DNA of 15,551 nucleotides from Thermoplasmatales archaeon (lineage in GTDB: Archaea > Thermoplasmatota > E2 > DHVEG-1): the NCBI GenBank assembly GCA_023128855.1, contig JAGMDE010000048.1, positions 1-15,551 of the forward strand, in the 5' to 3' direction. The notes under the pieces were generated by a model. It saw only the letters and a list, made by a program, of their open reading frames with translations, was not told the origin of the DNA and made no database searches. The position numbers were made by a program, and so were the translations under genes. Below, in pieces: positions 1 through 6,878 of this stretch (the first letter of the stretch is position 1; every line of letters starts with the position of its first letter).

Positions 1-180
1 ATGTCCTCATCAGGCGCACCTAAAACAGTAGATGGTAAGGTAAAAATCTACGAAGGAAAGACAAGCCAACAGGAGAAAAAACGCTTGAACACCTTCGTGT
101 CTTTTATCATTCCAAAGGCTCGGAACTATGAAAGAACAATAAATAGGAGTGATAAAGGTGCACGAAGTAGAAGAAAATAA
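1..180 (+). CDS. Hypothetical protein, probably C-terminal part only
   Basis: An open frame runs from the first base of the window to a TAA at 178-180, followed directly by a second TAA. It gives at most 59 residues. It begins with ATG at base 1, but the frame is open at the edge, so this may be the tail of a longer gene. The product is lysine/arginine rich and ends GARSRRK. No domain is recognised. Its end overlaps by 23 bases the GTG start of the PIN-gene remnant at 158, which would fit a translationally coupled pair. It could also be chance; confidence is low. Confidence 0.25.
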   Translation: MSSSGAPKTVDGKVKIYEGKTSQQEKKRLNTFVSFIIPKARNYERTINRSDKGARSRRK

Positions 181-468
181 TAAATTAGAGGATGGCGATA
201 TACAAAATGCAGAGGAAAGAGAATCCATGGCAAAAAGGAGAGGAGTGAGACGGGTAAAACCTCGATTAAAAAAACCGAGAAGAAGGAGAAAATAAAAAAA
301 GCTGATTCTTCGGTTTGGACATCTAATCCTTTTATTTACATCGATACAAATGTTGTCATTGATACAATTGATAGATCTCAATCTAGTGCAATTCATTTGA
401 TGGAAACAATAAGAGATAAAAAATGTGGAATGAATATCCGTTTAAAAACCACCATTCTCCTTGTTTAG
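158..468 (+). pseudogene. Frameshifted and truncated PIN-domain (VapC-like) nuclease gene
   Basis: A GTG at 158 follows a GGAGTGA ribosome binding site (about 145-151) and opens a charged 45-residue frame stopping at 295. The +2 frame, open from 184, carries the recognisable part: from about 325 it reads NPFIYIDTNVVIDTIDRSQS, the first strand and first catalytic aspartate (codon at 343) of a PIN ribonuclease domain. That frame has no good start of its own, so the simplest reading is one gene broken by a frameshift between about 225 and 290. After about 30 PIN residues the family pattern is lost and a TAG follows at 466-468. The later acidic residues of the domain are missing, so no active nuclease is expected. 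PIN proteins are RNases, often toxins; no antitoxin is evident. Confidence 0.55.
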
Positions 469-534
469 ATGTCGATCTAAAACCATTTTTTCTGCTCATT
501 TAAGTCATAGTTATGATAAAGACTGTAATAAAAA

Positions 535-556
535 ATAAAAAAGAATCTTTTTTTAT
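535..556. terminator. A/T hairpin between converging genes
   Basis: ATAAAAAAGA (535-544) is mirrored by TCTTTTTTTAT (546-556), giving a short hairpin with one extra T and T-runs readable on either strand. It lies between the plus-strand PIN remnant and the 3' end of the minus-strand lipoprotein gene (stop at 575), where a bidirectional terminator is expected. Archaeal termination relies mainly on T-runs. Confidence 0.35.
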
Positions 557-574
557 TATGGATTTAACAGAGAT

Positions 575-1312
575 TTAAGTGAGGTTGACCCACAAGACAT
601 TACTATGGGTTGTTCCAACATCATTAGATGCAAAGAGGCAGAACCAGATTTTATCATAACCAGTCAAATCCTTAGAATCTTGATGAAACCAAGTGATATT
701 ATACAAAGTCATGTGTTCTGTTTCCCATTCCATTTCATCTGGATCACTAGTTGTTCCATACTTGTACCATACTTCACAACTTGCTGCTCCTCCATGCCAT
801 TTTAAAGCCCCTCTAAAATTAACAATTCCATCGTGAACCCAAGTTCCAGTAGCTTGAGTAATAGGCAAACCTGATAAAAAACTTTTACTAGAACGGCCTG
901 GCACTAGTTGTTCTGATGGAACATAAATCATCGCTGCAAGGTAATAATATCTTTTGGTTCTATCAAGTCCTTCTACAATTACATCAAAGAAAAAATCGTA
1001 AGGACTACTACTCAGTATATTAGTTTGAGACGATTTATAACGATACCTTCTCCAATTACTTCCATAATCTACAGTATCATAGTAAAAAAAACCTTTAAAA
1101 TCTTGAACATGCATCTCAAACTCTCCTGTGTCATCCGTAAGTCCAGCTTTTAAATAAACCTTAGTCCCGTCTGAGCTGGCTTGATACCAACCATGTGCCT
1201 GTGGCCTAAACGCAATAGGTATAAAAATGCATCCAGATAAACTCACTATCATAAGCATTAGTAATACTAGTATACAAAAAACAAATTTTTTTCCAAATTT
1301 CCTCTTATTCAT
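575..1312 (-). CDS. Exported lipoprotein with two fibronectin-III-like beta domains
   Basis: A 245-residue protein. The N-terminus has basic residues (NKRKFGKK), a hydrophobic stretch (residues 10-25) and a lipobox SLSGC with Cys28, so lipid anchoring outside the cell is predicted. The rest looks like two beta-sandwich repeats: residues about 45-140, ending in a YYYLAAMIYV-type strand, and about 155-245 (GALKWHGGAASCEVWYKYGT, then KIWFCLFASNDVG). Both follow a pattern of change plus Y/W-rich strand seen in fibronectin-III-like modules; no catalytic residues are apparent. GGGAGA lies about 8 bases before the ATG. The gene sits 145 bp downstream of an intact HTH regulator gene on the same strand, the same arrangement as the gingipain-like gene at 10518-12407. 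Function unknown; adhesion or substrate binding is a guess. Confidence 0.85.
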   Translation of the reverse strand: MNKRKFGKKFVFCILVLLMLMIVSLSGCIFIPIAFRPQAHGWYQASSDGTKVYLKAGLTDDTGEFEMHVQDFKGFFYYDTVDYGSNWRRYRYKSSQTNILSSSPYDFFFDVIVEGLDRTKRYYYLAAMIYVPSEQLVPGRSSKSFLSGLPITQATGTWVHDGIVNFRGALKWHGGAASCEVWYKYGTTSDPDEMEWETEHMTLYNITWFHQDSKDLTGYDKIWFCLFASNDVGTTHSNVLWVNLT

Positions 1313-1457
1313 TTTTTTGTCTCCCTACATTTCAAAAATCAATACATATTATTATCTTACTATTCATATATTAACTTTGCTGTTAAAAAATAACAAAAAA
1401 GAATAATTTGTAACGATTTGTAACAAATTGTTTACACTACTTTCTATTTCAACAAAA
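1313..1457 (-). promoter_or_regulatory. Regulatory spacer between HTH gene and lipoprotein gene (divergent module copy)
   Basis: This spacer occupies the same place as those before the other exported genes. It keeps the CTATTTCAACAAAATTA stretch that runs into the HTH stop codon (as at 12522-12536) and a near-palindromic TAACAAATTGTTTA at 1421-1434, related to TAACAATTGTTA elsewhere. Here the dyad lies about 110 bp from the start codon instead of 62-72. A/T-rich TATA candidates lie at about 1345-1370. The GGGAGA site precedes the start. Confidence 0.45.
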
Positions 1458-2171
1458 TTAAATCTTTAGCATTAGTCTAAAACTTGTCTCAGATGGAATA
1501 CTGTCATCAACCCAGTCATCTATACTTCTCTGGATAAGATGTCTACTTCTCCAGTAATCATCATGTTTCTTCTTGTATCGCTCTAAGAGTTTTCGTTGAT
1601 CTTTGTTAGAAATCTTAACACCAAGAAGATAAGACATTTCTTCTATTGCACTATAACTTATAATTCGATCTGGTTTCTCACGGAAAAAAGCCTCTATCGT
1701 CTCCTCTTCACGACCTGGAAGGTAAAAAAAGGTTTTATCCTTATAACGAGCTGATCTAATAATTGGAAATTTCTGTTGAAGATTTCTAACTACAGGTACA
1801 TTGAAATCTGAAATGAGATAACCATCTGTCATCAACCTATTAAGGAGTTTGATTCCATTCTTTCTAAGTATATGATTGCCTTGAGATTTATACCCTTCAA
1901 TCCCTCTTGTGAGATTATACACAGTGCCGATATTCAAACCATACAACTGTGCAGCTTCAGCCTTAGTATATCCTTCTTTGATGGCTTTTATTACTTTATT
2001 CCGTGTTTCAACTGGTATCTTTTTTGATTCATAGAGATATTTACACCTGTTGTATATCGTGCTCCTATCGACATTATAATTCCTGGCAAGATCTTTGATT
2101 TGATGTCCTTCCTCTATGAGTTTAGCAATCTCTTCGCAGTCTTCTTTTGTAAGCTTTTTTCTTCTTGTCAT
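1458..2171 (-). CDS. Tandem helix-turn-helix transcriptional regulator (copy 1)
   Basis: A 237-residue, basic, cytoplasmic protein with no membrane segment. Residues about 5-48 form a resolvase/Hin-like HTH (KLIEEGHQIKDLARNYNVDR, then STIYNRCKYL); residues about 52-92 form a second one (AIKEGYTKAEAAQLYGLNIG, then TVYNLTRG). The remainder (about 100-237) has a winged-helix-like stretch around GIKLLNRLMTDGYLISDF and an aromatic/basic C-terminal part with the block SAIEEMSYLLG. No recombinase catalytic domain is present, so a DNA-binding regulator is the best reading. It is a close paralogue of the gene at 12534-13262; most positions match by eye. It starts at ATG 2169-2171 with no ribosome binding site but a TATA box 23-31 bp upstream, so the mRNA is probably leaderless. 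The lipoprotein gene follows downstream. The target is unknown; the shared palindrome in the exported-gene spacers is a candidate. Confidence 0.88.
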   Translation of the reverse strand: MTRRKKLTKEDCEEIAKLIEEGHQIKDLARNYNVDRSTIYNRCKYLYESKKIPVETRNKVIKAIKEGYTKAEAAQLYGLNIGTVYNLTRGIEGYKSQGNHILRKNGIKLLNRLMTDGYLISDFNVPVVRNLQQKFPIIRSARYKDKTFFYLPGREEETIEAFFREKPDRIISYSAIEEMSYLLGVKISNKDQRKLLERYKKKHDDYWRSRHLIQRSIDDWVDDSIPSETSFRLMLKI

Positions 2172-2193
2172 CAGTTAAAACCGCAAAAGGTTG

Positions 2194-2202
2194 TATATAA
2201 AG
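2194..2202 (-). promoter_or_regulatory. TATA box of HTH copy 1, leaderless promoter
   Basis: TATATAAAG on the plus strand here (a T/A-rich box on the minus strand) lies 23-31 bp before the ATG at 2171, the usual TATA-to-start-site distance in archaea. No Shine-Dalgarno sequence intervenes. The other two HTH starts (4434, 13262) show the same spacing. Confidence 0.5.
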
Positions 2203-2283
2203 ATGTTGAAAAACAGGTTATTTTCTGAGATATTCTATATATCTTTTCTCAAAATTATTGTAATTTTTAAAGTGATATTTTTG

Positions 2284-2395
2284 ACGAGTGTACGTACGTG
2301 GGGGGCGTATGTAGAGGCATATGTATCTTCTATATGGAGAAATCTTATGTGTGGACCGGTGTAGAGACGTACGGGGCGGGGGTACGGGCGCCCGT
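2284..2395. other. GC-rich island in a 448-bp gene-poor stretch
   Basis: The 2172-2619 stretch has no convincing gene. Within it, 2284-2395 is far richer in G and C than the rest of the window and full of dyads: GTACGTAC (2290-2297), CGTACG (2368-2373) and a perfect 12-bp palindrome ACGGGCGCCCGT (2384-2395). Right after it comes a TATA-like CTATATAAAT (about 2402-2411), suggesting transcription rightward starting near 2435. It may be a structured RNA gene, a protein-binding site, or the edge of acquired DNA. Open frames across it contain the TATA elements and look accidental. Confidence 0.4.
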
Positions 2396-2554
2396 CAAGT
2401 ACTATATAAATCTTTCCATAAGAATTTATAAAGCACAATGTCATTTTGGCATTGAGGCAGCATATAGAAGGCATGACATGCTGGAAGGTGAGGAGACATG
2501 AGAAGAACCGCTTTGGGATGCAGCGGGAGGAAAAAGCATATAAATGAGAAGGTA

Positions 2555-2615
2555 CTATATTTATTTATAGATATATTGGGGAAAATATTTATATATAACA
2601 ATAAAATGGGGGAGG
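2555..2615 (+). promoter_or_regulatory. Promoter and ribosome binding site for the 44-residue gene
   Basis: Two TATA-like tracts lie at 2555-2568 and 2587-2599, followed by GGGGGAGG at 2608-2615, five bases before ATG 2620. The upstream box fits a transcript that includes the ribosome binding site. The downstream box would start transcription almost at the ATG and exclude it. Confidence 0.5.
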
Positions 2616-2619
2616 TAAA

Positions 2620-2754
2620 ATGAAAAAGAAGGAATTGAAAAGAATATTAGAAAATCTTGGAGAAGTCGAACAGACATTCGATCTAATCGATGAGCAGGTG
2701 GATCGGAGTCTTCAGGTTAGCCAGAAGACTCTTGAAAAAATGATTACATTATAA
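2620..2754 (+). CDS. Small charged helical protein next to papain-like peptidase
   Basis: A 44-residue frame from ATG 2620 to TAA 2752-2754, preceded by the strongest ribosome binding site in the window (GGGGGAGG, 5 bases before the ATG) and TATA-like boxes. The product is rich in Lys, Glu, Leu and Gln (starts MKKKELKRILENLGEVEQTF), probably one or two amphipathic helices or a short coiled coil. There is no signal peptide or double-glycine leader. It ends 61 bp before the papain-like gene on the same strand, so the two probably form an operon. Not recognised; it could be a partner, inhibitor or substrate of that peptidase. Confidence 0.6.
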   Translation: MKKKELKRILENLGEVEQTFDLIDEQVDRSLQVSQKTLEKMITL

Positions 2755-2815
2755 TAATTTATTATATCATATTCATTTCAGAGGGGAGGAATAGCGTATT
2801 TCTGAATCTAATGAG

Positions 2816-4351
2816 TTGCATCCATTTGAAATCCATGATTTTGGCAAAGAAGCATTGAAAGAGAGCCTGAAGAACGAACATGTTCTAGACAGAAAATTCT
2901 CTTCGAGAAGATATAATAAACATTTTGAATATATTTACGACTATCTAACAGATCTCGGCTGCCAGCTCATTCTGGTCGAGAATTTTTATACAGACAGAGA
3001 TTATCTCATTGATTTTGCCAACTATTATGTAAGATGTTTTGAAAAATATGACCGTCTTTGTAAGCGTCTTCATTTTTTCAAAGAAAAATTTGATGAAAAG
3101 AAATTCATTTCATTACTTAAAAATGAAAAAGCTAATTTACAAAAAATTTATTTAGGTTTTATTGTAGCAAAACCACTTCCAGAAGCAATTTTTGGAAGGA
3201 CAATTTTGGAAACATATCCCACTGAAAAAACAGGAAGACATTTCCCAACTATTAGAAAATATGGCATTACTCTATTTGGAAAAAATATGGAGAAATTTAG
3301 CCTTGCGTTCCAAGAGCAGGATACTGTAACAGCAGCTTGCGCTACATGCGCTTTATGGTCTGCTTTCCAAAAAACAGCTAAGATTTTTGATAGAAGCTGG
3401 TCTCCGACACCTATCGAAATTACCAAAGCAGCTACTAAGTTCCAGATATACACTCGCCCTATCCCAAGCAGAGGTCTTAAGATCGAGCAGATGTGCCAGG
3501 CGATCAGAGAAATCGGTCTTGATTTGCATGTTGTCGATATTGAAGAGATTATTGCCCAGACTGATAGAATGGTGCCTCTGCAATCTCTTATCTATTCATA
3601 TCTTTATATGGGCATACCTGTGATTATGGGTGGGGCGTTTATTGGTCAAGGAGTAGAGGGTGGACATGCTGTTGCCATTACAGGATACCATTTGTGTGAC
3701 AGCCCATATGTTGATCGGGAAGTTCCCGACGACCCGAATATAAGATATTGCAATTTAAAGGGTCGTAAAATTGACAAGTTTTATGCACACGACGATCAAG
3801 TAGGTCCGTTCTGTAAAATCGAAATTGAAACAGGCAGATACCCAATCAGATTCCACACCAATCCTAATGTCCAATCCCAAGTTTGGCAAAGTATAATCCC
3901 AGCTGTTTTAATTATCCCATTATATGAAAAAATCAGGATTGTCTTCATGGATGTATATAGATGGATACTGAAATTCAATATTTTCATTGAAAAGCTGGAG
4001 ATTATCCCCAAGAGGCATTTGGAATGGGACATATATCTAACAGAAACAAACATTTTCAAAAACGAATTTCTGGAAAACAAAGAATATAATTTATTCGGCT
4101 TTGATGTACTTTTAGAGCGCATGCCCCGTTATATATGGAGATGCTGTGCAGAAGCCGACGGAAAGAAAATCGTAGAAATAGTCGCTGATGCAACAGATAT
4201 GCCACGGTCTTTTTTCTTGACGAATATATTTTTCTTTGATGAGAAATTACGTATTGCTTTAAAATCAAAAATGCAAATAGATGAAATACGGAAAAAATCT
4301 GACGAGTATCTAACCGAGCATTTTACCAAACTTATTATTGACAACCTTTAG
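2816..4351 (+). CDS. Cytoplasmic papain-like (C39-type) cysteine peptidase family protein
   Basis: A 511-residue protein counted from TTG 2816, without signal peptide or membrane segments. Residues about 1-165 form a mixed domain containing YLGFIVAKPLPEAIFGRT, a block I associate with a family of about 500-residue papain-fold proteins, mostly bacterial. The peptidase core follows: AFQEQDTVTAACATCALWSA (residues 164-183) with Gln168 and candidate nucleophile Cys175 or Cys178, EGGHAVAITGYH with candidate catalytic His284, then YAHDDQVGP (323-331) with an Asp for the triad. The C-terminal 150 residues are unassigned. The start is uncertain: the frame is open to 2795, and GAGGGGAGG (2781-2789) sits 8 bases before an ATT at 2798, a better spacing than for TTG 2816. 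The gene lies on the strand opposite to almost all neighbours and its stop falls within a broken HTH gene. Substrate unknown. Confidence 0.82.
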   Translation: MHPFEIHDFGKEALKESLKNEHVLDRKFSSRRYNKHFEYIYDYLTDLGCQLILVENFYTDRDYLIDFANYYVRCFEKYDRLCKRLHFFKEKFDEKKFISLLKNEKANLQKIYLGFIVAKPLPEAIFGRTILETYPTEKTGRHFPTIRKYGITLFGKNMEKFSLAFQEQDTVTAACATCALWSAFQKTAKIFDRSWSPTPIEITKAATKFQIYTRPIPSRGLKIEQMCQAIREIGLDLHVVDIEEIIAQTDRMVPLQSLIYSYLYMGIPVIMGGAFIGQGVEGGHAVAITGYHLCDSPYVDREVPDDPNIRYCNLKGRKIDKFYAHDDQVGPFCKIEIETGRYPIRFHTNPNVQSQVWQSIIPAVLIIPLYEKIRIVFMDVYRWILKFNIFIEKLEIIPKRHLEWDIYLTETNIFKNEFLENKEYNLFGFDVLLERMPRYIWRCCAEADGKKIVEIVADATDMPRSFFLTNIFFFDEKLRIALKSKMQIDEIRKKSDEYLTEHFTKLIIDNL

Positions 4352-4434
4352 AGGGCTTTGATGTCATGCCCTTCATTGATTAGCTTAGCTATTTGTTCAC
4401 AATCTTCCTTTGTAAGTTTTTTTCTTCTTGTCAT
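4348..4434 (-). pseudogene. N-terminal remnant of an HTH regulator gene (third copy)
   Basis: Starting at ATG 4432-4434, 28 codons read MTRRKKLTKEDCEQIAKLIN and on through EGHDIKAL, then TAA at 4348-4350. This matches the first 28 residues of both intact HTH proteins almost position for position (they have EGHQIKDL), after which homology stops. The upstream DNA also matches the 13262 copy (GCGAAAT and TATAAAAAGGTAATCAAAA at the same distances). It is therefore the 5' end of a decayed copy, cut off at the last codon of the plus-strand peptidase gene. Only half of the first HTH survives. Confidence 0.8.
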
Positions 4435-4458
4435 TATTTGAAAAAGCGAAATCACTAG

Positions 4459-4468
4459 TATAAAAAGG
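4459..4468 (-). promoter_or_regulatory. TATA box of the HTH remnant
   Basis: TATAAAAAGG on the plus strand, 25-34 bp upstream of the ATG at 4434, with flanking bases matching those of the intact copy at 13287-13296. The spacing predicts a leaderless transcript. The promoter appears intact although the gene is broken. Confidence 0.55.
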
Positions 4469-4551
4469 TAATCAAAAAGTCTCAATATCTGAGAATAATG
4501 ATTGCTCCATCATAGTAAATCTACTTTCCTCTGCACTTTCTTTTAATAATC

Positions 4552-6720
4552 CTAATCGTCTACAAATGTCCCCCATCCATAGGGAAGAGGAGGAAGAGGT
4601 TGCCCTTCTTCAAGAGCCTTTTTATAATCCTCTAATTGGGCTTTTATTTCCATTGCATCCTCTGCGTAAGAGACGCCATCAGTATTAGCATTTGGATTAA
4701 CCACCCATAACCACTCATCATCAACTTGTTCTAACACCCAATATCTATACTTGTAACCAGCCCTATAGTGATAACATGCCGCTTCTTCATGCTGTTCTTT
4801 CGAAAGATGTTTAACTTTTGCATAAGGCGGTTTTCCTACTTTGATTTTTTCATTAATCTCTTTATCCTCATTTTCTTTAGAGCGATCATATTCATTGTCC
4901 CAACGTTGTCTCCCAGTCTTTATATTATGGCTCCAACTCCAAATATCACTAATACTAGGACTTGCAGTAATCTGCATTAGACCATAACCATAATCGAATG
5001 CACAAACTGGAAGGCCTGCTTTTGGATTATCATCAGGGTAAAACTGATGCCACTTAGGGCGGCTCTCTTTATAACAAATTACTTGGTAGATGAGTTTCCC
5101 AAGTCTATTTTTGACTGATATGTCGCTTGGGTTCCTTGCCTTGATAGAAACGGTGACTTCATCTCTATATTCTTCCCCATTAACTATTGCTTTCACTTCG
5201 ATGCGTAATTTTCCACCAGCAATAACATTCTGGAACTCAGGTTCCCATTGTCCGCCTATAACATTCTTTTCCTGAAAAGATTGCTCAAACACCCTATCCT
5301 CAACATGTGTTGGTTTGGGCCAAAAGACGGTTTCCTTGTATTCATACATAATTGTTGCAATCCAAGAAAATTCTGTAGTTGCAGTGGGATCAGGTGTAAT
5401 ACCAACCACTCTTGCTCGGCAGTCGATCGTTGGCATCGTTGGTTCAGGTTCAGCCTCAATCCAGAAAATATCTCCATCATTAGGTTGAATTATTTCAATC
5501 TTACAACTATCACCATCATCCCATTCTAAATCCGCACTCTTATAAAATTTAATTATTGAGCCGTCATTCCATACAAAAGCATAGCCATTCTTCGGAATGT
5601 TAGTTCTCGCTCCATTAACTTCAGGATGATATGACCAGATAAGACTAGGGTAAACAGAATCAGTATCTGAGATGATTGGATCAATAGCTGACCAATCTGT
5701 TGTTTTTTTACTATAATAAATATTGCCATTATCATTCCAAACAACATGCAGATGCTCATAACTATCTAGTGCAATTGATGGACGCTTTGTTACATAAGTT
5801 GGTACAGTACCTTGGATGATTTCTTCAATTACCCATGCCACATCATCTCTCATCCTGTATTTTATGCCAGATAATGGGTATGAATATTTGACGACATGAT
5901 GGACATTCCCCAAACTATCAACTGCTATAGACGGGTGACTATCATAGCAGGGAAAAAATTCCAGTGGTTCCCAAAAGTTAGTATTGTTCCTTCGATACGC
6001 CGAATGCCAACAGTCTGTGGCATGATATCCATCAGCATCCCAAACAACATGTACATTATTATTTGGACCAATGGAGATACAAGGGCAAATAGCTCGGTAT
6101 TCTACTCCCTCACTGATCATCTCAGGGGGACTCCAAGACCCCTGAATATTATTAGTATACCATAATGGTCCACAGCCCACAGTACACCACGGTTCTCCAT
6201 AATAATTAATTTTTTGGTATACAACATGAAGATGGTCATTGCCGTCTACAGAAATAGCAGGTCCTCTATGATCCCAATCGAAATCGGACGTGATATTATC
6301 TATTTCCCCCCAGTTTATATCAAATTTTCGGTAACGGATTTGTGAACAGATAGGCGAATCATCATGACCTCCCTGCCAGACGACATGTAAATTATCATTG
6401 CTGTCTACAGTTATACTTGGAGAGATCTGGTCATAATCTTCCGATGTTAATGCTTCTTCGTTCCAGGTTTCACCATTATCATTTGAATATGAACGATAGA
6501 CTTGGAGATAGGAACCGTCTGAACGTTGATATACACAATGCAAAACTCCGTCGGAAGTCCTTGCTAATTTCATTTGTCCACTCCATCCTTCTAAATCTCC
6601 TGGAGCAATTTCACTGCCTGGATCTGATGGATCTCCACTAATGTTTGGTATAACACTTGCTCCAACAAATAGGATTATTATTCCTATTACCAAACTTTTC
6701 CTAAAAACATTTTTTATCAT
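4552..6720 (-). CDS. Secreted beta-propeller protein with lytic-transglycosylase-like C-terminal domain
   Basis: 722 residues from ATG 6718-6720. A GTG at 6738 in frame is unlikely because GTGGGAGGT (6730-6738) is the ribosome binding site. Signal peptide at residues 1-30 (MIKNVFRKSLVIGIIILFVG). Residues about 35-400 hold five or six repeats with the core PSIAVDSxxNLHVVW plus one Asp-box, SNDNGETW (79-86), as in sialidase-type propellers. Residues about 405-530 look like a beta-sandwich linker. From about 538 the C-terminus resembles a soluble lytic transglycosylase (goose-lysozyme-like) fold: Glu552 in CYKESRP, GYGLMQIT (578-585), and CYHYRAGYKYR (649-659) where the family has YNAG. In the known family the Glu is the acid catalyst cleaving peptidoglycan between MurNAc and GlcNAc. 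Archaea lack murein, so bacterial cell walls are a plausible external target; this is inference. A shared regulatory spacer lies upstream. Confidence 0.85.
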   Translation of the reverse strand: MIKNVFRKSLVIGIIILFVGASVIPNISGDPSDPGSEIAPGDLEGWSGQMKLARTSDGVLHCVYQRSDGSYLQVYRSYSNDNGETWNEEALTSEDYDQISPSITVDSNDNLHVVWQGGHDDSPICSQIRYRKFDINWGEIDNITSDFDWDHRGPAISVDGNDHLHVVYQKINYYGEPWCTVGCGPLWYTNNIQGSWSPPEMISEGVEYRAICPCISIGPNNNVHVVWDADGYHATDCWHSAYRRNNTNFWEPLEFFPCYDSHPSIAVDSLGNVHHVVKYSYPLSGIKYRMRDDVAWVIEEIIQGTVPTYVTKRPSIALDSYEHLHVVWNDNGNIYYSKKTTDWSAIDPIISDTDSVYPSLIWSYHPEVNGARTNIPKNGYAFVWNDGSIIKFYKSADLEWDDGDSCKIEIIQPNDGDIFWIEAEPEPTMPTIDCRARVVGITPDPTATTEFSWIATIMYEYKETVFWPKPTHVEDRVFEQSFQEKNVIGGQWEPEFQNVIAGGKLRIEVKAIVNGEEYRDEVTVSIKARNPSDISVKNRLGKLIYQVICYKESRPKWHQFYPDDNPKAGLPVCAFDYGYGLMQITASPSISDIWSWSHNIKTGRQRWDNEYDRSKENEDKEINEKIKVGKPPYAKVKHLSKEQHEEAACYHYRAGYKYRYWVLEQVDDEWLWVVNPNANTDGVSYAEDAMEIKAQLEDYKKALEEGQPLPPLPYGWGTFVDD

Positions 6721-6862
6721 TTTTTTTCTACCTCCCACTAATTATAAAATTAGTAGAGTTGTAATATATTATTTTGTTTTAAAAGTATCCATAACAATTG
6801 TTAATATACAACAAAATGTTATAAAAAACCCTGTGTTTTTTACATTCTGATTTCATTTCAAA
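6721..6862 (-). promoter_or_regulatory. Shared regulatory module upstream of the propeller/lysozyme-like gene
   Basis: Reading away from the ATG: ribosome binding site GGGAGGT (6730-6736), an A/T tract, the perfect palindrome TAACAATTGTTA (6792-6803), a second element ACAAAATGTT (6811-6820), an A/T hairpin, and TTACATTCTGATTTCATTTC. The same order occurs upstream of the genes starting at 8105, 9305 and 12407. The palindrome sits 72 bp from the start codon, suiting an activator or operator site near the TATA region. No HTH gene or remnant lies upstream of this copy. Confidence 0.6.
6823..6841. terminator. Conserved A/T hairpin in the spacer
   Basis: AAAAAAC (6823-6829) pairs with GTTTTTT (6835-6841) around a CCTGT loop. 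Hairpins with different closing base pair or loop lie at the same place at 8198-8215 and 9397-9414. It could end an upstream minus-strand transcript before the exported-gene promoter. Confidence 0.45.
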
Positions 6863-6878
6863 TAAAAAAAAAGTTTAG

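Noticed and set aside
10..396. 128-codon minus-strand frame opposite the PIN remnant
   Set aside because: It is antisense to the recognisable PIN motif, lacks a ribosome binding site, and its sequence looks like a translation of low-complexity antisense DNA.
1458..2171. HTH proteins as site-specific recombinases or invertases
   Set aside because: The HTH resembles that of resolvases, but no catalytic serine domain or tyrosine recombinase motif is present in the 237-242 residues.
2298..2501. 67-codon plus-strand frame across the GC-rich island, ending in an ATGA overlap
   Set aside because: It contains the TATA-like sequence at 2402-2411, has no ribosome binding site before its GTG, and its product has no recognisable pattern.
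2498..2623. 41-codon plus-strand frame with GGTGAGGAG before its ATG and an ATGA overlap with the 44-residue gene
   Set aside because: The site is attractive, but the second half of the frame covers both TATA tracts of the next gene and the product is simple A/T-derived sequence. Kept out, with some doubt.
2620..4351. Bacteriocin precursor with its C39 maturation peptidase
   Set aside because: The small protein has no double-glycine leader and the peptidase has no membrane or ABC-transporter domain.
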